DNA from: Streptomyces thinghirensis
GTDB taxonomy: Bacteria > Actinomycetota > Actinomycetia > Streptomycetales > Streptomycetaceae
Direction: 5' to 3'
NCBI GenBank assembly: GCA_021502835.1
Contig: JAKFGP010000006.1
Coordinates: 1 to 27,414, forward strand
Length of the DNA stretch: 27,414 nt
The first letter of the stretch is position 1, and each line of letters opens with the position of its first letter. The position numbers were made by a program, and so were the translations under genes. Shown here in pieces: positions 9,651-18,555 of this stretch. The notes beneath the pieces are model-generated. The model did not search any database, was not told the origin of the DNA, and was given only the letters and a program-made list of their open reading frames with translations.

Positions 9651-11827
9651 GTGACGACACCAGCGCTCAACCCCCCCGGATGCCGGCAGGCATCTGCTCC
9701 TACCTCGTGGTGTTCGACCCGGAGGACGGCGCTGCTCCCACTGAGATCTCTCCGGTCATCCACGCACCGCTTGAGGACGACGTCGATCAAATCGCCATCC
9801 CTCACGGACTGGCGGCGACGGGCCCGGGCGCTGCCCGGGCTGTGTACGGCCTGCACCTACCGCAATCACGAGGGGGACCTGGTCGACCTTGAGGCATGGA
9901 GGCTGAAGGGTCCTGCAGCAGCTGGCGATGGGACATCATGTGATGCCTGTTCCCGTCACTGCTCTCAAGGGCCTGGATCCTGGCGCCCTGGTGGCGGCCG
10001 ATGCTGGCGTTGTGCCCGGACGAGCTCGTCGCAGCGGACCGCACAGGCAGCGGTTGCGCTGGGGGTCGAACTCCCCGTCGCCTCCTTCTCGTCTCTGGGC
10101 GACGCGAGTCTTGAAGCGCACTGGCAGGCCATCCAAGAGCGCATATTACCCCGGCGTCCCTCCGCTGGCGGGAGGGTCACTCTCAGCCGCCGTCTGGACC
10201 TGGCCGCATTGGACCTGCCCTGGCGTCTCATGGCTCGCCGGATGGGCTGGGGACATCACATGCGCCGGCCGACGAGGGAGACCCGTACGCTGTTTCATCG
10301 CATCCTGCAGGGGCGAGGCGCTCGATCGCGGCCACCGCCCGACTGGAACGTCGGGGCCTGACTCACGAAGAAGCCGAACCGGTCTTTGAGCAGACGCTCA
10401 TTGAGGAGAAGGCGCGACTGAGGCTGCCGGTTGCTCTGGCGCTGCCCGGGGTCGCCCCCGCATACGTACGCGGCGCCTACCCCTCAGCTGCGCAAGAGCC
10501 GCGTCCGCCCGCTCACCGCCGTGGACGCCGATGACACCTGGTCGACCGAGATCGGTGAACACGATGATGCCCACGTCGAACGGGCGGCCATCGAGTACAC
10601 GCTGACCCCAGGGCCGTCGCCAACGACAGCCTGGGACTGATGATGCATTCCATTCCCCCAGCGCGTTCACGCTCCTGGCTGAGTTGGAAAAGCACTTCCG
10701 GGACTCTGCCGCGACCGCCCCTGCTCGGTGCAGAAACTACTCAGCCGTCTCAACGCCGTCATCAGGCCCTTGTTCACCGAACCGGTGATGGAGGCCATCA
10801 GCCGGGCGTCGATGCTCACCGTGTTCTCCAACTTCCCGTTGGGCATTGCCACCATGCCCGGCGACACTGCCCCGCTGGCTGCCCGCCTGCCCCTGACCTA
10901 CGAGCCACTGCTGCCCTTGACCCGCACCGTGCAGAAGGCCGGTGCCAGTCGCCCGCGCATCGAGTGGAGGAACAGCATCCGCGTCCTGGTGGCGGAATGC
11001 ATCCTCGCCAGTGACCCGGTGGCCAGATCTCACGAGACGGCTGGCGGATCACTCAGGACACCCTGAAGGACGTCGAGGGGCTGAGTATCCACGCAGAGCA
11101 GACGCTCTCGCTGGATGCCCTGCGCGAGGCCGTCAGCGAGCACACCGGACCTACTGGTCATCAGCGCGCACGGCACCCTCGTTGGCAACACAGCAGCCAT
11201 CGTCATCGGCGACGAACCCACATCGAACTCGGCCTGCTGCACACCCCGCCCGTCATCGTGCTCAGCGCCTGTCACGTCGCTCCCCGGGGGAGCCAGCGCC
11301 GTCTCCATCACCGATCTCCTGCTGCGCGAGGGCGCACTGGCCGTACTCGGCACCCAAGTGCCCGTGGACGTGGGCCGCAACATGATGCTGACCGGCCGCC
11401 TGCTGACCAATATCGCCGACCACCTCATCAACCGAGGACGTCACCCCACACTGCTGGAGGTGTGGCATCACACCCAGACCACCAACACCGTCAACGACAT
11501 CCTCATGGCCACACCATCACTCGGCAGATGGGGGACAGACTCCCGGCCCGGACAGCGGACTGGCCCCGGTTCAGGAATTCATGATCAGCAGATCAGCCGG
11601 CCGGCTGCGCGGTGCCCACATCTACCAGGACACCGAACAAGTCCTCGGCGAGATCGCTGGTGATCACGGATACGGCGAACAGGTCCGCAACTGGTTCCGC
11701 CGCCCCCGGCTACGTCCCCGAATCACTCTTCTACCTCTTCGCAGGCCGCCCGGAACGGATCCTCATCTCGTCCATGGAGGAACGCGTCGCGGCGCTCTGG
11801 CCGCACTCTGACACCCCTGAGACGTAA
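9651..11827 (+). CDS. CHAT-domain protease-like protein (frameshifted)
   Basis: GTG at 9651 gives VTTPALNPP. A run of seven C at 9671-9677 then shifts the frame into ICSYLVVFDPEDGAAPTEIS. Reading on across several indels gives about 725 residues. The N-terminal 500 have no recognised domain; they include YRNHEGDLVDLEAWRLKG, FSSLGDASLEAHWQAIQERI and HEEAEPVFEQTLIEEKARLR. The C-terminal part is a CHAT peptidase domain (caspase clan). Its catalytic His is in LLVISAHGTLVGN (His codon 11169-11171) and its Cys in PPVIVLSACHVAP (Cys codon 11270-11272). The typical ITDLLLREGALAVLGTQVPV follows, and the end is YVPESLFYLFAGRPER. CHAT proteases are known effectors in other bacterial defence systems. Lying 2 kb from a caspase-NTPase-WD40 gene on the same strand, it may be a second protease of one cascade. 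That link is inference. Confidence 0.78.
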
Positions 11828-11929
11828 CGCCTCTGACCAGCGCAAACCCAGCACCCGCCATAGCGGTCTGCAGGAGAACGACCTGGCCCTTCGTCAGTCA
11901 TGTCAGTAGCAGATGAGCACCACCCGACA

Positions 11930-12001
11930 GTGCCAATCGCCAGATCACCGGGCTTGCCCCACTGACACTTAGATGACGATGTCCAACTGACACTCCCCTG
12001 C
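11930..12001 (-). mobile_element. Possible IS21-like terminal remnant
   Basis: On the - strand the sequence carries two spaced copies of GTGTCAGT, one as GAGTGTCAGTTGGAC and one as AAGTGTCAGTGGGGC. Repeated terminal motifs beginning TGTCAG are typical of IS21-family ends. No transposase gene is adjacent. The remnant lies exactly where the helicase loses its 5' half, so an IS-mediated deletion would explain both. The assignment rests on the repeats alone. Confidence 0.3.
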
Positions 12002-13497
12002 ACCTCACCAGACGCGGCCGGGCGCCGGGTGCACCGCGCCTTCCTCGCCAGCGTTCGCGTGCTCGGGGAAGGCGTGGACATCACTGGCGAGCGGGGGTCG
12101 ACTCGATCTGCTTCGCGGACACCCGCGGCTCCCAGGTGGAGATCGTGCAGAACATCGGCCGGGCGCTCCGGCTCAACAAGGACGGCAGCACGAAGGTGGC
12201 CAGGATCATCGTGCCGGTGTTTCTAGAGCCCGGCGAGGACCCGACCGACATGGTCGCCAGCGCCTCGTTCCGCCCCCCTTGTGGCGGTCCTCCAGGGGCT
12301 CCGCAGTCATGATGAGCGACTTGTTGAGCAGCTCGCTTCCGGGCGCTCACGAGCGGGAAGCGCAAGGTCCACGTCCGGCGTGACGAGGATGGGCAGATCG
12401 TCGGGGCCGGCGGCGAGGGTGACGGCGAGGACCAGAGGGCGACGACACGCAGGCCGCCGCCGAAGCGGCCCTGCTGCACTTCTCCAGCCCGCGCGACGCC
12501 GCGACGATCGCGGCGTTTCTGCGCACCCGGGTGTACCGGCCGGAGTCCCTGGTGTGGCTGGAGGGCTACCAGGCCCTGCTCCGGTGGCGGAAGGAGAACG
12601 AGATCACGGGCCTCTACGCCGTTCCCTATGACGTCGAGGTCGAGGTGGGGTCACGAAGGATTTCCGCTTGGGCGGTGGGTGCATCAGCAGAGGAAGGCGC
12701 TGCGGGCGGGTGAGCTGGAGGAGCGGCGCAAGACGCTGCTGGACGCTCCGGAGGCCGGGATGGTGTGGGAGCCGGGCGAGGAAGCCTGGGAGACCAAGCT
12801 CGCCGCGCTGCGGTCCTACCGGCGGGCTATGGAGCATCTCGCTCCGCGTCAGGACGCGATGTGGGGGGGGGGAGGGGCGAGGCGATGGTGCCCATCGGCC
12901 AGCACATGGCCAACCTGCGCCGCAAAGGGCGGCCTCGGGAAGAACCCCGGCGGGCCGCCGCCCGCGCGCAGCAGTTGGCGGAGATCGATGAGGACTGGAA
13001 CTGCCCGTGGCCGCTGAACTGGCAGCGTCACTACCGGGTACTCGCCGACCTGGTCGAAGCCGACGGCAGCCTGCCCTACATCGCGGGCGGTGTCGTCTAT
13101 GACGGCGACGACATCGGCACCTGGCGGTGGCGGCAGCAGGAACCGGGCACCTGGGCGCAGCTGATGCCCGAACAGCGCGCGAGCGCCTGACCGCACTGGG
13201 CATCAATGCCCCTGCGGCCCCGTCTCCCACCCCGGCGGCGGCGCCCGCGACGAAGGGGCCGGGCAAGACGCAGCAGGCGTTCCAGCGGGGTTTGGCGGCC
13301 CTGGCTCAGTGGGTGGAGCAGGAGGGGACAGCGGGCCGTCCCGCGCAACACGGTCGTGGAGATCACGATCGACGGCGAAGCGGAGCCGGTGCCGGTGAAG
13401 CTGGGCGTATGGATTTCGGAACATCAAATCCAGGAGGGGCCGGCTGGACGCCGACCAGCTGGAGGCGCTGCGGAAGCTCGGGGCGCGGTGGGCGTGA
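12002..13497 (+). pseudogene. C-terminal half of SF2 helicase with helicase-associated domains
   Basis: Read across indels, the product starts inside a superfamily 2 helicase core. It has FLASVRVLGEGVDITGE, DSICFADTRGSQVEIVQNIG (continuing RALRLNKDG; motifs V and VI), RLVEQLAS and AALLHFSSPRDAATIAAFLR. A tail of helicase-associated repeats follows, with LGRWVHQQRKALRAGELEER, GQHMANLRRKG, VPVKLGVWIS and LDADQLEALRKLGARWA. Motifs I to IV, including the Walker A and DEAH boxes, are missing upstream of 12002, so the protein cannot be an active ATPase. A run of ten G at 12863-12872 coincides with one frameshift. Helicases with these repeats are common on Streptomyces plasmids and chromosome arms. 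Confidence 0.75.
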
Positions 13498-13545
13498 CAC
13501 CGGTTGCCGTCGGTCGTTGAACTGGGGATCAAGCGAAGAACGCAG

Positions 13546-13577
13546 AGAGGCCTTGGGCGTGATCGCCCAGGGCCTCT
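13546..13577 (+). terminator. Hairpin terminator after the helicase remnant
   Basis: A 14-bp stem (AGAGGCCTTGGGCG against CGCCCAGGGCCTCT, one G-T wobble) encloses a TGAT loop, about 50 bases after the helicase stop. There is no long T-run, which is usual in high-GC actinobacteria. Confidence 0.75.
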
Positions 13578-13654
13578 TGGTGTCGATCGGGGAAAGTGCG
13601 AGTTCGCTGTTCAGGTCTGTCCATTCGCCTTACAGGCGTTGGGAGGGTTTCCCC

Positions 13655-13783
13655 ATGAACATCGTTGAGAACGTCGCATCCGGACTCCTCGTCGCGCTGG
13701 CTGTCTGGGGTGCCCGGTGGGTTCGGGTCGAATGGCGCCGTCGTCGCATCGCTCGCACTCGACGTGACCCCGCAGCCCGCTGA
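13655..13783 (+). CDS. Small membrane protein of 42 residues
   Basis: ATG at 13655 is preceded by GGGAGGG eight bases upstream. The product has one hydrophobic helix (VASGLLVALAVWGARWV) followed by a very basic tail (RRRRIARTRRDPAAR), as expected for an N-out, C-in single-pass peptide. It ends 37 bases before the HTH regulator on the same strand, so the two may be co-transcribed. The function is unknown. The clear ribosome binding site and short spacing support it as a real gene. Confidence 0.6.
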   Translation: MNIVENVASGLLVALAVWGARWVRVEWRRRRIARTRRDPAAR

Positions 13784-13820
13784 CACCGACGAATCCACAC
13801 GAAGGAAGGGCAAGGGCCGC

Positions 13821-14402
13821 ATGGGGACGTCCCGGAGTGATCGAACGGCCGGATCTGCCGCCCGGTGCGCCCGAGATCTCAACCAGGAGCTTCACCTGTT
13901 GCATCGCCGGGCCGGGCTGCCCAGTGTCCGGGAGCTGGCCGAGGCGATCGGCAAGAGCCCCAGTGGGGTTCACAACGTGTTCCGGTTGACGAAAGTGCCC
14001 GAACAGCGTCCGACGATGGCTATCGTCGGAAAGTTGACGTTGCGGGTCCGCGACTGGGGTCCGGGTATCAGCCAGTCGACTGGTATCGAGAAGGCCCTTC
14101 GTCGGTGCGAACGGCTGTGGTTCCAGGCCAAGGAGGAAGAGGATGCGCTTGCCGCTCCAGGGGGAGCCGCTCCGCATGTCCGACGCCACTCGAGGCTGCT
14201 GTTCGCGCTCAGTCCGAGTGCTCGAGCCGTCCCACCCGACCCGGCAGCTCCTCAGCCTCACGACATCGTCGCTCTAGAGGGCCCTGCCGCGGGAGGACCT
14301 CCGGCATTCCTCCGTAGCGACCGGCATGAGGCCAAAGGCTCCCAATCCCTGGCATCTGATCCACCTGTGCCGCAGCTGCCGGCGCCGCCGCGAAGTCGGT
14401 GA
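13821..14402 (+). CDS. Helix-turn-helix DNA-binding protein, 3' end uncertain
   Basis: ATG at 13821 is preceded by GGAAGGGCAAGGG. The N-terminal ~60 residues include RDLNQELHLLHRRAGLPSVR and ELAEAIGKSPSGVHNVFRLT, a typical XRE-like helix-turn-helix with its recognition helix in SPSGVHNVFR. This suggests a regulator, perhaps of the neighbouring small genes or of a plasmid-like function. A frameshift near 14040 is likely, and the frame remains open to 14402, past the better-supported start of the next gene at 14143. The true stop is probably near 14150-14200. The middle part (LWFQAKEEEDALAA) is acidic and helical. Confidence 0.6.
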   Translation: MGTSRSDRTAGSAARCARDLNQELHLLHRRAGLPSVRELAEAIGKSPSGVHNVFRLTKVPEQRPTMAIVGKLTLRVRDWGPGISQSTGIEKALRRCERLWFQAKEEEDALAAPGGAAPHVRRHSRLLFALSPSARAVPPDPAAPQPHDIVALEGPAAGGPPAFLRSDRHEAKGSQSLASDPPVPQLPAPPRSR

Positions 14403-14673
14403 ACTCACCGAGGCAGAACTGCGTGCGGCCCGCTTCGCTCTGGACCGGCGCCCGGGCGCGGCCCGGCACTACGCCGCCTACCACGACCAAGTACTCCTCG
14501 GTGCCGAGGAGGCCATCGACGTGAACGTCTTGGGGCGGGTCCAAGTGATCATATTATGGCCGATCCGGAGGTGGCAGCACCCCCCGTACACCCTCAACCA
14601 CGGTGAGCTTCTGGTCGACCGGGCCCACGGTTTCCTGGATTGGGGAGACCACCCGTGTGAAGACGAGCAGTAG
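14143..14673 (+). CDS. Hypothetical protein, overlapping the HTH gene, frameshifted
   Basis: ATG at 14143 sits behind a near-perfect AAGGAGGAAGAGG and gives MRLPLQGEPLRMSDATRG. A small indel before 14275 removes an in-frame TAG. The same frame then continues as LRHSSVATGMRPKAPNPWHL, HLCRSCRRRREVGELTEAEL and FALDRRPGAARHYAAYHDQV, and ends FLDWGDHPCEDEQ at 14673. The CRSC pair could be half of a zinc site, but no second pair is evident. The family is unknown. Overlap with the regulator gene suggests coupled expression. If the upstream join is wrong, the minimal gene is 14326-14673. Confidence 0.5.
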
Positions 14674-14675
14674 CC

Positions 14676-14714
14676 CCGGTGGCCTCCGGGACGCGTGTCC
14701 CGGGAGGCCACCGG
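14676..14714 (+). terminator. Strong hairpin terminator
   Basis: A 17-bp stem with one bulged G (CCGGTGGCCTCCGGGAC against GTCCCGGGAGGCCACCGG) and a GCGT loop starts three bases after the TAG of the upstream gene. Because it lies about 100 bases from the convergent - strand gene's stop, it may act in both directions. Confidence 0.85.
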
Positions 14715-14813
14715 TATCGAGCCGGTGCGGCACGGGTTCTCGGCAGGATGCGCCGAGCACGACGGAGGTCTCGAGCTCAAACGGCTCGTGGTCGGCCTGT
14801 CCGGCGAGGACGT

Positions 14814-15147
14814 TCAGAAGTGCGCCAGGACTCGCTGCAGATCATCTCGGTCGAACGCGTGGCCGGAGGTGAGCAGAGTTCGGGTGTAGGAGTCCAGAGC
14901 CGAGATGAGCTTTCCGAGAACCCCACTGCCGCGGGGATGTCCCAGGCGTTGGCAAGCAGCTTGTCGAGACCGCTCGGAGTCTACTGGCGGCAGGTGGGTG
15001 TAGATCTCCCCACGACGGGACGCCTTTGAGCCTTCCTCGCTCGGAGCGCGGGAAATTCCGGTTCCCCGCCAGCTCCAGGGCCCGCAGTACCGCCACTTCC
15101 GTCGCGGCTGTCATGTCCAGTGCCGTAGCCATCACGGTCCGGTCCAT
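14814..15147 (-). CDS. Small hypothetical protein of about 110 residues, frameshifted
   Basis: ATG at 15147 starts MDRTVMATALDMTAATEVAV and continues LRALELAGNR, RSERGRLKGVPSW, EIYTHLPPVDSER and LDKLLANAWDIPAAVG, then VLGKLISALDSYTRTLLTSG and FDRDDLQRVLAHF, with a TGA at 14814-14816. At least three indels are needed, but each join keeps sensible protein sequence. It is helical, without membrane segments. No family is recognised. It converges on the HTH gene pair, with the strong terminator between them. Confidence 0.5.
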
Positions 15148-15297
15148 TCACTCAGATGCAGCGTCAATGGTGCTTTCCTCGAAACGCCGCTGTCCTGTGT
15201 CGATACCGGAACGACGGTAAGCGCCGGGCAGGGAGAAGCCGGACAGGATATGCAGGACCTCAACTCGAACGAGTGAACACACCATGCAGGCCCAGCC

Positions 15298-15988
15298 CTA
15301 CATGAGGAAGACGCGGGCGCAGTGGGCACAGCGGGCCGTAGCGCGGTGAGCGGTGTTGCCCTCGGTGGCGTGAAGGGGGTGGGCGGGGCCGAGGCGGGGG
15401 TCTAGGTTCCTGGGTCGAAGTGGGGAATCGTGTGCGAGGCAGGGGCGCGCTTGGTACGGCGGTCGATCTCCAGCAGCAGCACCGGGCACCCCAGCCTCCG
15501 GCGCCCGCACCACCAGGTCCGCCCGCTGCACGTAGCTGTCTCCCGAGACGGTGCCCGATCTCGGTCTGAAAGCCGAACCGGTGGCCGATCCCTGCGCGGT
15601 GGGATTCGGCGGCCGTCCCGGTCACCGCCGCGGCGTGGTCGTCGTAGCCTGTGCCGAGCAGCTCCCGGTGTCCGGGTCGTACCTGCTTGCGCAGCGCCGA
15701 GACCCGTATGCCCCTTCGGCTCCAGCAGCTGCTTCGCCTCGCCGTGTCCTCGCTTGGTCAGCACCCACACCTGCCGCTGGTCCTCCTGCACCGACTCGAT
15801 CCTCACCAGCTGGTGGTCCTCCAGATCCAGGAGGTTGTCCCGCGTGAGCCGGTCGTGCCGGTTGCCGCTTCCGGAGCTGCTCGGGCGTAGCCCGCTGGAA
15901 GATCCCCAGCGCCTGCAAAGAGCTCCCGGCAACGAGGCCCGGTCGAAGTCCTCCTGTCTTGGGACGCCTTTGGACTTGTGGGTTGCAT
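15298..15988 (-). CDS. Replication-relaxation family protein (frameshifted)
   Basis: The - strand product starts MQPTSPKASQDR and contains ALGIFQRATPEQL, HDRLTRDNLLDLEDHQLVRI and ESVQEDQRQVWVLTKRGHGE, the winged-helix start of the replication-relaxation family. It goes on with RVSALRKQVRPGHRELLGTG, HRAGIGHRFGFQTEIGHRLG and YVQRADLVVRAPEAGVPVLL, the nuclease-like core region with ADLVV followed by LLLEID. It ends HRATARCAHCARVFLM at 15298. At least four indels interrupt the frame. Family members occur on actinobacterial plasmids and integrative elements and are thought to relax DNA at replication or transfer; the biochemical role is poorly defined. Its presence fits the mobile or accessory nature of the region. 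Confidence 0.7.
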
Positions 15989-16052
15989 GGACTGGGCGAA
16001 GCCGGTGACGGTTCCCCAGGCCGCCCTGGACAGCCTCTGATCGCTTCCCGTG

Positions 16053-16090
16053 CCGCTCTCCCGGGCCTCTTGAAGGCTTGGGGAGAGCGG
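16053..16090 (-). terminator. Hairpin terminator after the secreted-protein gene
   Basis: A 10-bp perfect outer stem (CCGCTCTCCC against GGGAGAGCGG) encloses a shorter inner GCCT/AGGC pairing. It sits 20 bases beyond the - strand stop at 16113. Confidence 0.7.
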
Positions 16091-16112
16091 TCGATGCGTG
16101 TTCCGTCTGCGG

Positions 16113-16710
16113 TTACCAGCCGACCTTGACCTTGTTGTACGCGGTGCGGCAGGCCGTGTCCGGGGCTTCGGTGGCCAGCTTCGTCATGGCGCCCCGCCAG
16201 ACCTTCTTGGCCAGGGCTTCCAGCTTGCGGGTTTCGGCGGGGACGCTGGCTGCGTACTTCTTGACCGATCCCATCGTGGCGACCGTGAACTTATTGTACG
16301 CCGGCGCGGCCGCGTTCTGCCAGCGGGTGTCGAGGTCCTTCGCCACGACGGGGCCGTTGGCTGTGGCCCAGCTGTATCCACGCCGCGCAGGCGCTCTCGG
16401 TGAGCTCCGCCTGCTCGGCTTCAGTCAGGTTCACCACCCTCGCTCAGCAGAGCGTTCCAGGGCTCGTCGGGCACGGTGTAGCGGTGGTGGGAACTTCTCC
16501 TTGGTCTTGAAGATGGCCTCCGAGCATGCCGGGGGCAGGGGGCGGCCCGCATCTGGGCGCCCGCGTTCAGCATCTGGGGTGGTCTGGTGCTGGGAGGCGC
16601 GCCGCCGGCGCCTGTGGTGTTGCGGTCAGGGCCTGAGCCGAAGCGGCCAGAACTGCGGCGGAGACCACCGCGGTGATCAGATGTTTGCGCTGGATGCGCT
16701 GAGAGGCCAC
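16113..16710 (-). CDS. Secreted hypothetical protein with Sec signal peptide (frameshifted)
   Basis: GTG at 16710 follows AAGGAA and starts VASQRIQRKHLITAVVSAAV with LAASAQALTA, a classical signal peptide: basic start, hydrophobic core, and a cleavage site near AQA/TA. The mature part is Pro- and Ala-rich, then reads EAEQAELTESACAAWIQLGH, KDLDTRWQNAAAPAYNKFTV, SVKKYAASVPAETRKLEALA and VWRGAMTKLATEAPDTACRT, ending AYNKVKVGW. Two cysteines (ESACAA and DTACRT) could form a disulphide. Two AYNK motifs hint at an internal repeat. There is no known domain. About two to three indels are needed. Two hairpins lie upstream in the leader. Confidence 0.6.
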
Positions 16711-17076
16711 AGCCGGGTTTCCTTCGCGTCGGGGCCTGGTCCGGGAGCGGACTGCCGCCTGAAAGGCGGAACGATCACGAGCCGACCAGGGACACGGGTA
16801 CGCAAACCCGTCGCATGGAGGCCAGTCCCGAGAAGCCGAACCTGCCAACCGCAGAGCGCCATGCCGTCGGCGCCCATGAGCAAGGGCTGCCGCCTCTGGT
16901 GGCAGCCGCTGCAGGCGCCGGGGGATGCCCTGGAGGTCGCCTTCGGCGCTCGGGCATCTCCAGCCCGTCTCCTTGCCCGTCTCGGCTACCCCATGGCCCG
17001 GGGAGACCGTGTCGTTCCGGCCTCGTGATCGTTGTGGAGTCGATGTAGGCCAAGGTCCGGTAAGGGGGAGGGCGGC
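16711..17076. promoter_or_regulatory. Divergent intergenic region with two leader hairpins
   Basis: This 366-base gap separates the - strand secreted-protein gene from the + strand ABC transporter operon and should hold both promoters. On the - strand leader side it contains two inverted repeats: CCGCCTGAAAGGCGG at 16756-16770 (6-bp stem) and ACGGGTACGCAAACCCGT near 16794-16811 (6-bp stem). No known riboswitch core could be recognised. Open frames here are shadows. Confidence 0.4.
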
Positions 17077-17682
17077 ATGGATGTCGAGGGCGTGCGCCAT
17101 GCCTACGGTCGGCGGTGGTCCTGCGGGACGTGGATATGCGGCTCGAAGCGGGGACGCCGTGTGGGATCGTCGGCGAGAACGGCGCGGGCAAATCAACGCT
17201 GCTGAAGATTCTTTCCGGTGAGCTGCGGCCCGCCCGGGGCGCGGTCCGGCACGGCGGCCGGTTCGGTTACTGCCCGCAGCACGTGGTCCTCAACGACGCT
17301 CTGACGGTCCGGCAGCACTCAAGTTCTTCCGCAAGGCTTTACCGGCTGGCGGATCTGGGGTATGCCGAGGAGCTCATGGACGTGCTGGGCGTTTGCCGGC
17401 TACGTCGACGAGCGGCCGGGGCGCTCAGCGGCGGGACGCGGCAGAAGCTGAACGTGACGCTGGCGCTGATGCACGATCCTCAAGTTCTGCTGCTGGACGA
17501 GCCGTACCAGGGGTCTCGACTGGGACACCTACCAGCGATTCTGGGACCTGGCCGCGCGACTGCGGGATGCGGGACGCTCCGTGCTGGTCGTCTCCCACCC
17601 GGCGTACGACACCGAGCGCCTGGACGAGCTGTGGCGCTTGGAGGGCGGGATTCTGCGTCCGGACCGGGCGGTGGCCGCGTGA
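17077..17682 (+). CDS. ABC transporter ATP-binding protein (frameshifted)
   Basis: ATG at 17077 follows AAGGGGGAGGG. Read across three indels (near 17110, 17325 and 17515), the product is about 200 residues. It has Walker A GIVGENGAGKSTLLKILSG, the Q-loop region YCPQHVVLND, signature LSGGTRQKL, Walker B QVLLLDEP and the H-loop VLVVSHPAYDTERLD. It is a single nucleotide-binding domain, slightly shorter than the usual 220-300 residues. It powers the permease whose GTG overlaps its TGA (GTGA), so the two are translationally coupled. Placed first in an isoprenoid operon, it may export or flip the lipid product; that substrate is inferred from position only. Confidence 0.85.
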
Positions 17683-18542
17683 GGTTTCACTTGACCCGGT
17701 TCGCTCTCGCTACCGGATTCACGCTGACTGAGCACGGCCGCAACCGCTTCGCCATGGTCCTCGTGATCCTGTTCGTCCCCCTGTGGACGACTCTGGCCTA
17801 TCTGGCGATGCCTGACGCCCCGGCTCCCCTGCAGTTGCATGCCACGGGCGAGAGGCTGGCCCCCGTGGCAACGAGCCGACCGAGATCAGCGGCGCGCTCA
17901 ACGCGATCACCCTGATCACCGGCTTCATGATGTTCTCCGCCACTTTCTCCGGCAGCCGCTTCGACCGCCGCCTGGCGATGGCCGGCTATCCCCGCGTCCA
18001 CCTCGTTCTGGCCAAGGTCACCGCACTGGCTCTCATCCCGGCGGTGGTCGCCGCCTACGCCACCGCCGTCACCTGCCTGGCATGGACACCCCGCCAGCCT
18101 CTGCTGCTGGCCGCCGCACTGTTCAGCGCTGGCCTCACTTACGGCGCGCTGGGAGTCGGCTTCGGCTCGGTACTGCACCGGGAGGTCGAGGGCATGTTCG
18201 CCATTGTCATGACCAGCGTCATCGACCTCGGACTGCAGAACCCGCCTCGAGTTCCGGGGCCGACAGCCCGGTGATGCGCTACCTGCCCTCTACGGCGCCA
18301 TGCAGGCGAGCACGGCGGCAGGATTCACCACCACCCCGGTGTCACGCCACCTGGCCATCGAGTTCGCCTGGTTCGCGGGCGCATCCCTGATCGCGCTATG
18401 GGGCTTTTGCCGCAGCACGCGCAGCACCCTGCCCTGCAAGCCATACCTCCCTGAAACCGGTCCGGAAGACGGTACTGCCTCCCTCCCCGCGCCGCGTCGA
18501 GCTGCCGCGCCAGCAGCCACAGCCGACACGGAAACACCCTGA
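17679..18542 (+). CDS. ABC-2 type transporter permease (frameshifted)
   Basis: GTG at 17679 overlaps the ATPase stop. The product is about 285 residues with several hydrophobic helices: MVLVILFVPLWTTLAYLAM, ALNAITLITGFMMFSATFSG, VTALALIPAVVAAYATAVTC and LLLAAALFSAGLTYGALGVG, plus EFAWFAGASLIALWGFCRST near the C-terminus. It fits an ABC-2 membrane subunit of about six helices. Indels occur near 17870 and 18245. The last ~45 residues are Pro/Ala-rich and cytosolic. It partners the upstream ATPase as a half-transporter pair that probably dimerises. The substrate is unknown; the adjacent prenyl-chain enzymes make a terpenoid or prenyl lipid plausible. Confidence 0.75.
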
Positions 18543-18555
18543 GGTCCACCTCGAG

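Noticed and set aside
12281..12713. Separate small + strand genes within the helicase region
   Set aside because: They are pieces of one helicase tail in alternating frames caused by indels, not independent genes.
14676..14760. Possible tRNA gene suggested by strong pairing near 14700
   Set aside because: The pairing is a single long hairpin without cloverleaf arms or a T-loop consensus. It is better read as a terminator.
16078..17028. 316-residue + strand open frame
   Set aside because: It runs antisense to the secreted protein with its signal peptide, and its composition lacks protein-like patterns.
16711..17076. c-di-AMP (ydaO-type) or cobalamin riboswitch upstream of the secreted protein or ABC genes
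   Set aside because: Only short independent hairpins are present. I could not find the conserved core bases of either class.
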